This document shows, piece by piece, positions 1 to 7,545 of a DNA stretch of 12,392 nt. The DNA is from Campylobacteraceae bacterium (GTDB lineage Bacteria; Campylobacterota; Campylobacteria; Campylobacterales; Sulfurovaceae), in assembly GCA_027083075.1 (NCBI GenBank), contig JALWQQ010000239.1, positions 1 through 12,392 of the forward strand. Direction: 5' to 3'. The notes beneath the pieces were generated by a model. It saw nothing but the letters and a program-made list of their open reading frames with translations. It had not been told where the DNA came from and ran no database searches. Position numbers and translations under genes: made by a program. Each line of letters opens with the position of its first letter. Position 1 is the stretch's first letter.

Positions 1-186
<186 letters not shown>

Positions 187-447
187 TTATTCTACGATAC
201 CGAGTACATCGGAAGCTTCGAGAACCAGATACTCTTTGTCGTCAAGCACCAGTTCGTTACCTGCGTATTTGCCGAAAACAACCGTGTCGCCCTCTTTGAT
301 CTCTTCGACATCGTTGCCGACGGCAAGCACTTTGCCGCGCGAAGGCTTCTCTTTGGCGTTATCGGGGATGATGATCCCGCTTGCAGTGGTGTTTTCCTCT
401 TCGACTCTTTCGACAAGTAGTCTGTCGCCTAAGGGTCTGAACTTCAT
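187..447 (-). CDS. groES: Co-chaperonin GroES
   Basis: GroES is the heptameric lid of the GroEL folding chamber in the cytoplasm. The 86-residue protein has family-typical length. It begins [18 protein letters not shown], carries the mobile-loop region (about residues 17-35, including [16 protein letters not shown]) that contacts GroEL, and continues with GKVLAVG and the [11 protein letters not shown] segment of the beta-barrel core. The start at 447 has a strong GGAGGT ribosome-binding site at 453-458 with 5 bases between. It is the first gene of the groES-groEL operon. A near-consensus promoter and a HAIR-like inverted repeat lie upstream. No CIRCE element (TTAGCACTC-N9-GAGTGCTAA) is visible, so HrcA control is not supported by this stretch. 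Confidence 0.98.
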   Translation of the reverse strand: MKFRPLGDRLLVERVEEENTTASGIIIPDNAKEKPSRGKVLAVGNDVEEIKEGDTVVFGKYAGNELVLDDKEYLVLEASDVLGIVE

Positions 448-480
448 GATGAACCTCCGTTATCGTAAAATTTTGATGCG

Positions 481-509
481 ATTGTACACAAATTTTTTTC
501 TTTTGTCAA
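481..509 (-). promoter_or_regulatory. Sigma-70 promoter of groES-groEL
   Basis: Read on the minus strand, a perfect -35 TTGACA (504-509) is separated by exactly 17 bases from a -10 TACAAT (481-486). The spacer is very AT-rich. Transcription should start near 474, giving a leader of about 25-30 bases before groES. A well-conserved -35 box is uncommon in Campylobacterota, which fits a strong housekeeping/heat-shock promoter that would be held down by a repressor. Confidence 0.85.
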
Positions 510-514
510 TAGAA

Positions 515-535
515 CTTTAGTGAAATAGACTAAGA
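515..535. promoter_or_regulatory. HAIR-like inverted repeat, possible HspR operator
   Basis: CTTTAGT, 7 bases, ACTAAGA lies directly upstream of the groES -35 box. The inner arms TTAGT/ACTAA (517-521 and 529-533) are perfectly complementary. The element matches the HspR-binding HAIR consensus CTTGAGT-N7-ACTCAAG at 10 of 14 arm positions with the exact 7-base spacer. HspR represses chaperone operons in Helicobacter and Campylobacter. The site is a candidate on similarity alone; no hspR gene is in the window. Confidence 0.4.
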
Positions 536-635
536 CTTTCTGTTTTGTTACCTATAAGATTTATTTCGTTTAAAGCTTATACAGGCTACCATATCATACA
601 ATTTTTGATTATTATTTGGATAAGGAGCTATTATC

Positions 636-878
636 ATGAGTGAGAAAAAGATGAAAAAAGTGGTACTGTTTACCTCTCCGACTTGCAAGTGGTGCAAGGT
701 TGCCAAAGATTACTTTAAAAAAGAGGGGGTTAAGTTCAAAGAGATCGACATCACCAAGGATCCCAAGGCAGCGAAAGATTGTGAGCGTCACGGATGCCGC
801 GGTGTACCCGTCGTGCTTGTGGGTAGCCGATGGATTTGCGGTTTTGATAAAAACGCCATCGAAAAAGCCCTGTCGTAA
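636..878 (+). CDS. Glutaredoxin-like thiol-disulfide oxidoreductase (80 aa)
   Basis: A small thioredoxin-fold protein of the glutaredoxin/NrdH kind, expected to reduce disulfides or glutathione/mycothiol-like mixed disulfides in the cytoplasm. Visible features are a first beta strand (VVLFTSPT), the redox motif C17-K-W-C20, the EIDITKD strand (about 36-42), the cis-proline loop GVPVVLVG with P58, and a C-terminal helix FDKNAIEKAL. The motif CKWC differs from the classical CPYC of glutaredoxins, and three further cysteines (C49, C54, C68) are present. The start has AAGGAG at 622-627 with 8 bases between. A possible -10 TACAAT sits at 597-602 without a good -35. The gene is divergent from groES and stands alone before a tRNA. 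The fold is clear; the physiological partner is unknown. Confidence 0.85.
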   Translation: MSEKKMKKVVLFTSPTCKWCKVAKDYFKKEGVKFKEIDITKDPKAAKDCERHGCRGVPVVLVGSRWICGFDKNAIEKALS

Positions 879-887
879 GGGCGCTTT
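867..887 (+). terminator. Weak hairpin overlapping the glutaredoxin stop codon
   Basis: GCCCT (867-871), loop GTCGTA, AGGGC (878-882), followed by GCTTT. The stem includes the stop codon. The T-tract is short and interrupted, so this may only be a weak terminator before the tRNA, whose likely -10 TAAAAT lies at 902-907. Confidence 0.35.
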
Positions 888-925
888 AAGAGAAAATCGA
901 TTAAAATCCCAAGCCTCAAAAGTAT

Positions 926-1002
926 GTCAAGGTAGCTCAGCTGGTTAGAGCGCTGGTCTCATAAGCCGGAGGTCGGGAGTTCAAGTCTCCCCCTTGACAC
1001 CA
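926..1002 (+). tRNA. tRNA with CAT anticodon (tRNA-Met, elongator type, or tRNA-Ile2)
   Basis: A full 77-nt cloverleaf including the encoded CCA. The acceptor stem GTCAAGG pairs with CCTTGAC, T8-A9 leads into the D-arm GCTC...GAGC, and the T-arm carries the conserved TTCAAGT loop within GGGAG...CTCCC. The anticodon CAT is at 960-962 in loop CTCATAA. The first pair is G-C, so it is not the initiator tRNA, which has an unpaired first base. CAT tRNAs can be elongator Met or Ile2 (lysidine-modified by TilS), and the sequence alone does not settle this. A likely -10 TAAAAT lies at 902-907. Confidence 0.95.
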
Positions 1003-1103
1003 CAAACACCCAAAAAACTCCCAAAAAAGTTCCGTAGCACTCATTTACCAAAACAGATACAAATTTTGACGATATAGTTTTTAAGATTAATTAATATAAA
1101 ATC

Positions 1104-1112
1104 TGATATGAT
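1104..1112 (+). promoter_or_regulatory. Candidate extended -10 promoter for the outer-membrane protein gene
   Basis: TGATATGAT is an extended -10 (TG-N-TATGAT). It sits below an AT-rich stretch (about 1078-1102) that could take the place of a -35 box, as is common in Campylobacterota. It would give a leader of about 60 bases before the start at 1177. The rest of the 1003-1176 gap shows no ORF or clear RNA element. Confidence 0.45.
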
Positions 1113-1176
1113 ATTGCTATCAAGCTCTACTGATGGGCATATTTATTGACTCGCAATGCAAATGAAGGAGTTTTCA

Positions 1177-1716
1177 ATGAGATTGAAAAAGATCTGTGTC
1201 GTATTTTTTTCCCTTTTGATCGCCTCTGGCTCTCTTGTCGCCGATGAGTTCGGTAGCGATGCATTTTTGGGTGTTGAGTTCGGTTATGGCGAACTGCAGG
1301 GTGACATCGGCGGTATTCTTGCAACGCCGAACTTTAAAGGAACGGGTGCCGGCTACGGCTTGCGTGCCGGAGCCCAAAATGCGGATTGGAGAACGGTACT
1401 TTCGCTCTACTTCTTTACCAAGGGCAAGCAAGATTTCAAAATGCTCAATATCGGTGTCGATTATCGCTTTGCACATGATAGCGAATCGTCGGTCGCGAGT
1501 ACGTTCGATCCTTATGTAGGTCTCAATATGGGTTACGGTAACTACCAGAGCACCGGGATTAATGCAAACGGATTTATGTATGGTGCGGAAGCAGGGGTTG
1601 TGATCAGCGTACTTAACTCTTTGGATGTGGATTTCGGTTATCGCTATTCGCTTTCGACGATTAAACCCTTCGATCATATGGGTAGTGCGATCGTTGCTTT
1701 TAACTACTTCTATTGA
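1177..1716 (+). CDS. Small outer-membrane beta-barrel protein, function unknown
   Basis: I set the start at 1177 rather than the in-frame ATG at 1156 because AAGGAG at 1165-1170 lies 6 bases before it and because the protein then opens with a proper signal peptide: MRLKK, a hydrophobic core to about residue 21, and likely cleavage after A22 (SLVA/DEF). The 179-residue product has glycine- and aromatic-rich alternating strands (GVEFGYGELQG, VGLNMGYGNYQS, DVDFGYRYSLS) and ends in the aromatic pair F-Y. This is the usual signature of an 8-strand OmpA/OmpW-like barrel inserted by the BAM machinery. Two MYGAEAG/NIGVDYRF-type strand repeats also fit opacity-type porins. It is followed 17 bp later by a large lipoprotein gene and is probably co-transcribed with it. 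No specific substrate can be assigned. Confidence 0.8.
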   Translation: MRLKKICVVFFSLLIASGSLVADEFGSDAFLGVEFGYGELQGDIGGILATPNFKGTGAGYGLRAGAQNADWRTVLSLYFFTKGKQDFKMLNIGVDYRFAHDSESSVASTFDPYVGLNMGYGNYQSTGINANGFMYGAEAGVVISVLNSLDVDFGYRYSLSTIKPFDHMGSAIVAFNYFY

Positions 1717-1733
1717 TTGCCGAGGAAAAGATA

Positions 1734-4346
1734 ATGAAAAAAATCGCTCATATATGCTTGCTTGCTTTTGCGGCGTTACTGGTGATCGGATGTGGAAACT
1801 ATACGATCGCCGGCGGTAGTGGTAATGGTAACGGTAGCGCATCGACACCGCAGCAATTTGTAGAGACGCATGCGTCTATTGTTGCACCTAAGAATGGAAA
1901 AGAGTTTAACCTCACTGTGCAATTTGTCAAAAAGCTATCCGCAAACTATACAATACGCCTCGATCGTTTTCGCGTAACAAGTATCGGTGGTTGTGTCATT
2001 TCGGATATCAAACTGCCACAAGCCGTTACCTTAAACGGCTCTGCCGGCAGTAGTAAAGAGGTGTTCATCACAGGTACTTTCGCCAATGCGGGATGTGATG
2101 CGACAAGGTATAAGTTTAGCTATGTGCAGACGGTTAATGACGGGATACAGACACAAAGCAAAACGATATACTACGACAGTGCACCGACTACCGGTAACGC
2201 CAATGCACCGAAACCCAAGCCAAAAAGTAGCTTTTTCAATGCAACGTCGCCACTGATCATAACCAAGTCCGACACTTCATATAAGATCAAAGTCCAGCTA
2301 CTCAAAGACGGCTACGCGCAGAGTGACCAGACGGTGCGGGTCAAGGCTTTTGACAGCCGCTACGGCATCATCTCCAATCCTACGACAAAGACAGGGCAGG
2401 ACGGCTTTGCGGTCTTTGATTACACTTCGCCGAAGCAATTGCCCGACGGAGAGAGTGTGACGATAGTGCTGACGCATGACGATAACGGTACCGTAATCTC
2501 TCAAAATGTCATATTGAAATTTAGTGTGATTAGTACGGGGAATATCGGTGCTACCGATATCAATACGACGCTTCCGACTGTTGTGGTTCCTACGCAACTT
2601 CGGAAGATTGTGCTTGATTCGAACAGTAAAACCGTCGATATACCGATAAAGGTTTTCAAAGATATCGCACCCTATACACAAGGAAGCGTAAGAGTAGAGC
2701 TGCCTCAAAAGGTTCTAAACGGAACCGATGTGGGTCAATTCGACTCCTACGAGGTAAAGGTCAATGCACAAGGGATTGCGCTCTTCCGTTATACGGGACC
2801 GAGTAATTTGCAAGCGCTACTGGACAACAACGATACCGGTAGTATCTTTAAATTTTATCATGTCGATAATAGTGCCGACAAGCAATCGGTTAAGGTAGAA
2901 TATCGGGTCCCGCCCAACCCTCATGTTACACGTAACTATACGTTGCGGGTCGTTACTTCCGGTAATTTCAGCATGGGTATCCCGAACAAAGAGAAGAGCT
3001 TCAATATTCTACTTGAGGCAAAAGATAGTGCCGGCAATAGTGTACCGCTGTCAACCGAGCGGATTACCGCTATTACGGTCAAAACGACTAATGCGACGAT
3101 TGCGCAGTTCTTGGATACCGCCAGCAATAGTTTAGTCGACAGACTCAATCTTAATCCGGTAAATAACAGTAGCTTTATACTTAGATCAAAAACCTTGTCG
3201 GGGTTGGTGCCGATTGAGGTGACGATTGGATTTGATGATATAAACGGTGTGTCGCAAACCCTGAGCACCATTGTTAATGTGCGTGTCTACTCCGGTCCGC
3301 CGACGGCGATCAGTATCTCTTATGTCAAAACGATGCAAGATGTCAATAGATCGAAATATATCGATGTGTTGGCGATCTCCGTTACCGACTCATACGGCAA
3401 TAAAGTCAATACCCGACCCAATGTTACGGTCGGTGCCATAGCGGGATATGCCGTTGATGGAAGGGAGGTGTCCGGCAAAGAGACCAATACGACACATAGG
3501 CTCTTCTTCGGTAAGAAGGAGATCGACAACGGTATCGCCAATGGGGTTATTTCAAGCCCGAACGGTGCACACAAAGCGACCTTTACCGATCCGTTGCAAG
3601 CCGATGTCTTCAGATATGTTAATGCCGAGGGGAACAATACCGACAAATTGGTTGTATTCGGTGCAAGGAAAAACTATGAAGCGATGGGTAAATGGGACAT
3701 CAATAGAACGGGCGCCAACAATACACTTGATCTGATAGATGACTATTTCGGGGTCTCGCGAAGCGGACTCTACTATGCAGTCGGTCACAACTACTATCAA
3801 GATCAGTGTAGACCGGATGGGCGCGAGTGGATAGGGTATACCGATTCGGACTCCTATCGGCTTGATGATCAGGGTACGGTGATCGTTAAATATATCTATG
3901 ACTATCATTTGACGGGAAAAGACGTAACGATCTGGGTCAATCTCGATGGCTTCCAGCCCGATACGGGTAAAAAGATTAGAGTCGGCGAGGCGGTAAAACA
4001 TACCCTTAGGGGCTACGGATTTACAAAGGCGCCCTCGGCAGGCTATAAGGTTGCCAAGGGAACAACAGCATACGCTACCTTTGTTATCTGGCATAAAAAT
4101 GCACCCGAACGCTATAGAAACGGACACTTTGGTCATGCGGTAAAATCGGGGAGCAACTGTTTTGCTGTCGAGGTTGCCAGCAGCAATAATTTTGATGCCA
4201 GAACCTGTGACAATCGTGTAACGATAGGCACCAAAACTTTTGGCTCAACAGACGGTACGGCATATGTTACTTATTTCTTGTCCGCTCCAATCGATAAGGA
4301 TTGCACTTTCGATATTACAAGTATTTTGGTTGCCCCCGAATTCTAA
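1734..4346 (+). CDS. Large lipoprotein with Ig-like (Big_1/invasin-type) repeats
   Basis: The start at 1734 is chosen over an in-frame TTG at 1713 because of GAGGA at 1722-1726 and because residue 1 then begins a lipoprotein signal: MKKIAHICLL, a hydrophobic stretch, and lipobox VIG-C20. The 870-residue product should be lipid-anchored at C20, followed by a Gly/Ser/Asn-rich linker (about 21-38). Next come a domain with a cysteine pair C87/C121 (about 40-150), a PKPKPK linker (160-164), and at least four beta-rich segments (about 165-266, 280-392, 393-530, 535-650). These show phrases typical of bacterial Ig-like domains, such as TKTGQDGFAVFDYTSP, VKVNAQGIALFRYTGP and ISVTDSYGNKV. The last 200 residues hold four cysteines and match nothing I recognise. 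It is probably cell-surface or periplasmic, working with the beta-barrel encoded just upstream. Function is unknown; adhesion or envelope binding is only a guess. Confidence 0.75.
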   Translation: MKKIAHICLLAFAALLVIGCGNYTIAGGSGNGNGSASTPQQFVETHASIVAPKNGKEFNLTVQFVKKLSANYTIRLDRFRVTSIGGCVISDIKLPQAVTLNGSAGSSKEVFITGTFANAGCDATRYKFSYVQTVNDGIQTQSKTIYYDSAPTTGNANAPKPKPKSSFFNATSPLIITKSDTSYKIKVQLLKDGYAQSDQTVRVKAFDSRYGIISNPTTKTGQDGFAVFDYTSPKQLPDGESVTIVLTHDDNGTVISQNVILKFSVISTGNIGATDINTTLPTVVVPTQLRKIVLDSNSKTVDIPIKVFKDIAPYTQGSVRVELPQKVLNGTDVGQFDSYEVKVNAQGIALFRYTGPSNLQALLDNNDTGSIFKFYHVDNSADKQSVKVEYRVPPNPHVTRNYTLRVVTSGNFSMGIPNKEKSFNILLEAKDSAGNSVPLSTERITAITVKTTNATIAQFLDTASNSLVDRLNLNPVNNSSFILRSKTLSGLVPIEVTIGFDDINGVSQTLSTIVNVRVYSGPPTAISISYVKTMQDVNRSKYIDVLAISVTDSYGNKVNTRPNVTVGAIAGYAVDGREVSGKETNTTHRLFFGKKEIDNGIANGVISSPNGAHKATFTDPLQADVFRYVNAEGNNTDKLVVFGARKNYEAMGKWDINRTGANNTLDLIDDYFGVSRSGLYYAVGHNYYQDQCRPDGREWIGYTDSDSYRLDDQGTVIVKYIYDYHLTGKDVTIWVNLDGFQPDTGKKIRVGEAVKHTLRGYGFTKAPSAGYKVAKGTTAYATFVIWHKNAPERYRNGHFGHAVKSGSNCFAVEVASSNNFDARTCDNRVTIGTKTFGSTDGTAYVTYFLSAPIDKDCTFDITSILVAPEF

Positions 4347-4355
4347 GCCATAGAG

Positions 4356-4380
4356 GCAAAAGCGCTTTGCTTTTGCTTTA
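4356..4380 (+). terminator. Hairpin terminator after the lipoprotein gene
   Basis: GCAAAAGC (4356-4363), loop GCTTT, GCTTTTGC (4369-4376): a perfect 8-bp stem starting 9 bp after the stop and followed by TTTA. The stem is AT-rich and the T-tract short, so efficiency may be modest. The -35 region of serS overlaps its 3' half. Confidence 0.6.
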
Positions 4381-4400
4381 TAGTCTCTTTCGGTTATAAT
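4373..4400 (+). promoter_or_regulatory. Promoter of serS
   Basis: A perfect -10 TATAAT at 4395-4400, 28 bases before the serS start, with a weak -35 candidate TTGCTT (4373-4378) at 16 bases spacing. The downstream ribosome-binding site is poor (only GGA at 4420-4422). Confidence 0.6.
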
Positions 4401-4428
4401 TTCTTCAAAATTACCATATGGATGTTTC

Positions 4429-5673
4429 ATGATCGATCTTAAGTATCTTGAAAATAGTTTTGATGAAGCTTCTACACGCCTTGTGCGCAAGGGTGTCGAC
4501 GAAGCGTTACTTGCCGAGCTCAAGGCACTCTTTGCCAAAAAGAAGGCAAAGAGTGCCGAACTCGAGGCGATGCGCGCGGAGCAAAACAGCCTCTCGAAGC
4601 AGTTTGGCATCTACAAAAGAGAGGGCAAGGATATCGCCGAGCTCAAAGCGAAACTCGATGCCAATAAAGCGGCAATGGCGCCACTCGATGCGGAAGTAAA
4701 GGCGCTTGAGAGTAAACTAAAAGAGTTGGCGCTTTCGATCCCCAATTTCCCCGATGCGTCCGTGCCCGTAGGCGAAGATGAGGCGCATAATGTCGAGATC
4801 AAGCGTGTGCTTGAGCCTAAACGCTTTGACTTTGCTCCCAAAGAGCATTGGGAGTTAGCAGAGCACAACGGGTGGATAGACTTTGAGCGCGGCGTGAAGC
4901 TTGCCAAGAGTCGCTTTAGTGTTTTGCGCGGCGAAGCGGCGCGACTGGAGCGCGCACTCATCAATTTCTTTTTGGATGAAAACCGCAAAGTAGGCTTCGA
5001 GGAGTACTGCGTACCCTTTATGAACAATGCCGCGATGCTGCAGGGTACGGGACAGTTGCCCAAGTTTGAAGAGGATCTCTTCAAGGTTTGCGACGAAGAT
5101 CTCTTTTTGATCCCCACTGCCGAGGTGCCGCTGACCAATCTCTATCATGACGAGATACTCTCTGAAGAGAGTCTGCCGCTCTTGATGACGGGGTATACCC
5201 CGTGTTTTCGTAAAGAGGCGGGTAGCGCCGGACGCGATACGCGCGGCATGATACGACAACACCAATTTGACAAGGTCGAGATGGTGGCGATTGCTCACCC
5301 CGAGAAGAGCGACGAGATCTTCGAGATGATGGTGGCGCACGCTTCGTCACTTCTGAGCAAACTCGGCTTGCCGCACCGCTTGGTAGAACTCTGTACGGGG
5401 GATCTGGGCTTCTCTGCGGCACGCACGATCGATCTGGAGGTGTGGCTTCCCGGACAAAACAGATACAGAGAGATCAGCTCCGTTTCCAATACGCGCGACT
5501 TTCAGGCGCGTCGTGCTAAGATTCGCTTCAAAGAGGGCAAGAAAAATCGCTTAGTGCACACCCTTAACGGTTCGGCACTGGCGGTCGGTCGTACGCTGAT
5601 TGCGATCATGGAGAACTACCAAAACGAAGCGGGTGAGATCACGATCCCCGAAGTGCTACGACCTTATATGTAG
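4429..5673 (+). CDS. serS: Seryl-tRNA synthetase
   Basis: A class II aminoacyl-tRNA synthetase that charges tRNA-Ser (and tRNA-Sec where present) with serine in the cytoplasm, working as a dimer. The 414-residue length is normal. The N-terminal part (about 27-105) is an alanine/lysine/glutamate-rich antiparallel coiled coil that grips the long variable arm of tRNA-Ser. The catalytic core has the serine-pocket loop PTAEVPLTN (229-237), motif 2 [14 protein letters not shown] (260-273) with R261 and the following RQHQFDKVE, the [11 protein letters not shown] segment (320-330), and motif 3 [10 protein letters not shown] (380-389) with the ATP-binding arginine. The start at 4429 matches the conserved MIDLKYLEN opening. 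It stands alone with its own promoter; tRNA-Pro follows 59 bp later. Confidence 0.98.
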   Translation: MIDLKYLENSFDEASTRLVRKGVDEALLAELKALFAKKKAKSAELEAMRAEQNSLSKQFGIYKREGKDIAELKAKLDANKAAMAPLDAEVKALESKLKELALSIPNFPDASVPVGEDEAHNVEIKRVLEPKRFDFAPKEHWELAEHNGWIDFERGVKLAKSRFSVLRGEAARLERALINFFLDENRKVGFEEYCVPFMNNAAMLQGTGQLPKFEEDLFKVCDEDLFLIPTAEVPLTNLYHDEILSEESLPLLMTGYTPCFRKEAGSAGRDTRGMIRQHQFDKVEMVAIAHPEKSDEIFEMMVAHASSLLSKLGLPHRLVELCTGDLGFSAARTIDLEVWLPGQNRYREISSVSNTRDFQARRAKIRFKEGKKNRLVHTLNGSALAVGRTLIAIMENYQNEAGEITIPEVLRPYM

Positions 5674-5732
5674 CCTTTGGAAGGTATAGCTTTATTTTAG
5701 AAAAAAGTGAGTAAAATAACACCCTTCGAGTT

Positions 5733-5809
5733 CGGGGTGTAGCGCAGTTTGGTAGCGCGCATCGTTCGGGACGATGAGGTCGCAGGTTCGAATCCTGTCA
5801 CCCCGACCA
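5733..5809 (+). tRNA. tRNA-Pro (CGG anticodon)
   Basis: A 77-nt cloverleaf with encoded CCA. Acceptor CGGGGTG pairs with CACCCCG; the first C-G pair is a mark of bacterial tRNA-Pro. The D-arm is GCGC...GCGC, the anticodon stem CATCG/CGATG has loop TTCGGGA with anticodon CGG at 5767-5769, and the T-arm carries TTCGAAT. It reads CCG codons. The gene ends only 14 bp before the convergent leuA stop, with no room for a separate terminator. A TAAAAT at 5712-5717 could be its -10. Confidence 0.97.
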
Positions 5810-5823
5810 CTCTTATCTTCTGC

Positions 5824-7374
5824 TTACAATATCACATGTCTTGGACGCGTTTTGAGTTTTCCCTGCATACTAAGATAGCTGTTGAGCGCTGCGATATAGG
5901 CACGCGCACTCGCCACCATCGTATCGAGATGCAAGCCGTGACCGATCACCGCAGGTTCATTCTCGAAAGCGACCTTGACCGTTACATTGGCTAAGGCATC
6001 CTTGCCTTCACTGACCGATTTGACGCGGTAGTCTTGCAGTTCTCCTTTGTAGCCCGTCAGGCGATCGATCGCCTTAAAGACCGCATCGATCGTACCGTCA
6101 CCAATGGAGGCGTCAAGCAGTATCTCTTCACCCTTTTTGATCTTCACGGCGGCAGAGGGCACGCCTTCACTGCAATCCATCAGCTGCAAGGAGATCAACT
6201 CAAAGATGCGCGTTGCTTGTGCCATCTCGTTAGTTACCAATGCGCGAATATCATCATCAAAGATCTCTTTTTTGCGATCGGCAAGGATCTTGAAGCGCTC
6301 AAAGGCACGCTCAAACGCCTCTTTGTCCAGCGTAAAGCCGAGTTTGCCGAGCTTGTCCTTGAAGGCAGCACGCCCCGAGTGCTTACCAAGCACCAAGGTG
6401 TCGCTCAGATCAAGCCCGATCGTTTCGGGACGGATGATCTCATAGGTCTCTTTGTGCTTGAGTACGCCGTCTTGGTGAATGCCGCTCTCATGCGCAAAGG
6501 CGTTCTTGCCGACGATCGCTTTGTTGGGTTGCGGCTCTATGCCTGTGATACCGGCGATCAGACGGCTGGTAGGGTAGATCTCTTGGGTGTTGATGGCGGT
6601 ATCGATACCTTGGAAGATATCTTGACGCACTTTGATTGCCATGACGATCTCCTCGAGTGCGGCATTGCCTGCACGTTCACCCAAGCCGTTGATCGTACAC
6701 TCGACCTGCCGCGCCCCTTGGCGCACCGCTTCGAGCGAATTGGCTACGGCAAGTCCCAGATCGTTGTGGTTGTGCACGGAGATGATGGCACGCGAGCCTA
6801 CGAAATCGACCATCTCCTTGACCATCGCACCGATCTCTTGCGGCAAGCGATAACCTACGGTATCGGGAAGATTGATCGTTGTCGCACCCGCTTCGATCAC
6901 CGCGTCGGTGATCTCCTTGAGAAATGCAATGTCGCTCCGTCCTGCATCTTCGCAACTAAACTCGACATCTTCGACAAAAGTGCGCGCATAGCGCACCGCT
7001 TCTACGGCACGGCGTATCACCTCATCGGGCTTCATCTTGAGTTTATACTCCATATGGATAGGGCTGGTAGCGATAAAGGTGTGGATGCGCTTTTTAGGTG
7101 CATCGGCGATCGCTTCGCCTGCCGCTTTGATGTCTCTTTCAAGCGCACGTGCCAAAGAGCATACCGTAGAGTCGTGCACGACTTCGGCGATACGTTTAAT
7201 GGCATCGAAGTCGCCCGGACTAGCCGCGGCAAACCCCGCCTCGATGATGTCAACACCAAGGCGTTCTAACTGCTTGGCTATCTGTATCTTCTCTTCGGTA
7301 TTCATCGAAGCACCGGGGCTCTGCTCCCCGTCTCTTAAGGTGGTATCGAAAATTTTGACGATCTCTTGACTCAT
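5824..7374 (-). CDS. leuA: 2-isopropylmalate synthase
   Basis: Condenses acetyl-CoA with 2-oxoisovalerate to 2-isopropylmalate, the first committed step of leucine synthesis, in the cytoplasm; normally feedback-inhibited by leucine. The 516-residue length is full for the family. The N-terminal TIM barrel carries [12 protein letters not shown] (10-21), the metal ligands H201 and H203 in SVHNHNDLG, and NGLGERAGN (229-237). The linker contains GKHSG, and the C-terminal (about 390-516) LeuA dimer/regulatory domain includes the [19 protein letters not shown] segment that forms the leucine site. The start at 7374 is the natural beginning ([16 protein letters not shown]) with a modest site, TAAAAGG at 7383-7389. 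A leader peptide gene and promoter lie upstream, so expression is probably leucine-controlled. It is convergent with tRNA-Pro. Confidence 0.98.
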   Translation of the reverse strand: MSQEIVKIFDTTLRDGEQSPGASMNTEEKIQIAKQLERLGVDIIEAGFAAASPGDFDAIKRIAEVVHDSTVCSLARALERDIKAAGEAIADAPKKRIHTFIATSPIHMEYKLKMKPDEVIRRAVEAVRYARTFVEDVEFSCEDAGRSDIAFLKEITDAVIEAGATTINLPDTVGYRLPQEIGAMVKEMVDFVGSRAIISVHNHNDLGLAVANSLEAVRQGARQVECTINGLGERAGNAALEEIVMAIKVRQDIFQGIDTAINTQEIYPTSRLIAGITGIEPQPNKAIVGKNAFAHESGIHQDGVLKHKETYEIIRPETIGLDLSDTLVLGKHSGRAAFKDKLGKLGFTLDKEAFERAFERFKILADRKKEIFDDDIRALVTNEMAQATRIFELISLQLMDCSEGVPSAAVKIKKGEEILLDASIGDGTIDAVFKAIDRLTGYKGELQDYRVKSVSEGKDALANVTVKVAFENEPAVIGHGLHLDTMVASARAYIAALNSYLSMQGKLKTRPRHVIL

Positions 7375-7418
7375 CGTTTTTGCCTTTTAACTACTATAAA
7401 AGAAAGCATTGGTCACAT

Positions 7419-7438
7419 TTTACCCTAAAAGGGGTAAA
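7419..7438 (-). promoter_or_regulatory. RNA hairpin in the leuA leader
   Basis: Read in the mRNA direction: TTTACCC (7438-7432), loop CTTTTA, GGGTAAA (7425-7419), a perfect 7-bp stem about 45 bases before the leuA start. No run of T follows, so it is not a standard terminator. The right arm can also pair with TTTACC (7487-7482) inside the Leu-codon end of the leader peptide gene, and loop bases CCTTTTA (7432-7426) are complementary to the leuA ribosome-binding site TAAAAGG. It could serve as a switch in translational or transcriptional attenuation. Confidence 0.45.
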
Positions 7439-7476
7439 GTAGACATAGCAAAAGGGATAGGGGAAAAATCGGAAGA

Positions 7477-7545
7477 TTATAGGTAAAGAGATAGGAGTGT
7501 GCTGTCGTGCTTGATAATGACATGCTGACGGATAATCGTTTTCAT
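7477..7545 (-). CDS. Leucine-rich leader peptide of leuA (22 aa), LeuL-like
   Basis: A 22-codon ORF upstream of leuA and too short for normal gene calling. It begins MKTIIRQHV and ends STLLSLYL. Six of the last codons read CTC CTA TCT CTT TAC CTA, giving four Leu codons in the last six before TAA. AAGGAG at 7552-7557 precedes the ATG with the ideal 6-base spacing, much stronger than the site of leuA itself. It lies just after a consensus promoter and ends about 100 bases before leuA. A ribosome short of charged tRNA-Leu should pause at these codons, which is the logic of leucine attenuation known from enterobacterial leuL. An in-frame ATG at 7566 is too close to the expected transcript start to be used. 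No relationship in sequence to enterobacterial LeuL is claimed. Confidence 0.7.
   Translation of the reverse strand: MKTIIRQHVIIKHDSTLLSLYL

Noticed and set aside
1174..1848. A 224-codon minus-strand frame opposite the outer-membrane protein gene
   Set aside because: Arg/His/Tyr-rich product of antisense reading; the plus strand has a signal peptide, ribosome site and beta-barrel pattern.
3752..3775. A GGGGTC sequence in the lipoprotein gene as another copy of the hisH palindrome
   Set aside because: Only six bases match at the arm; no matching second arm nearby and the encoded protein shows no break.
926..4380. Genomic island integrated at the CAT tRNA
   Set aside because: I found no second copy of the tRNA 3' end downstream and no integrase or transposase; only the unusual gene content suggests gain.
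5674..5732. Terminator after serS
   Set aside because: Only a 4-bp stem (CCTT-TGG-AAGG) with an interrupted T-rich stretch is visible; too weak to list.
6034..7269. A 411-codon open frame on the plus strand opposite leuA
   Set aside because: It is the antisense shadow of leuA, whose motifs are complete on the minus strand; no ribosome site and no recognisable protein.
7423..7446. A second mini-ORF (8 codons, three Leu) in the leuA leader, on the minus strand
   Set aside because: No ribosome-binding site before its ATG and it overlaps the leader hairpin; the Leu codons are more simply explained as part of the stem sequence.
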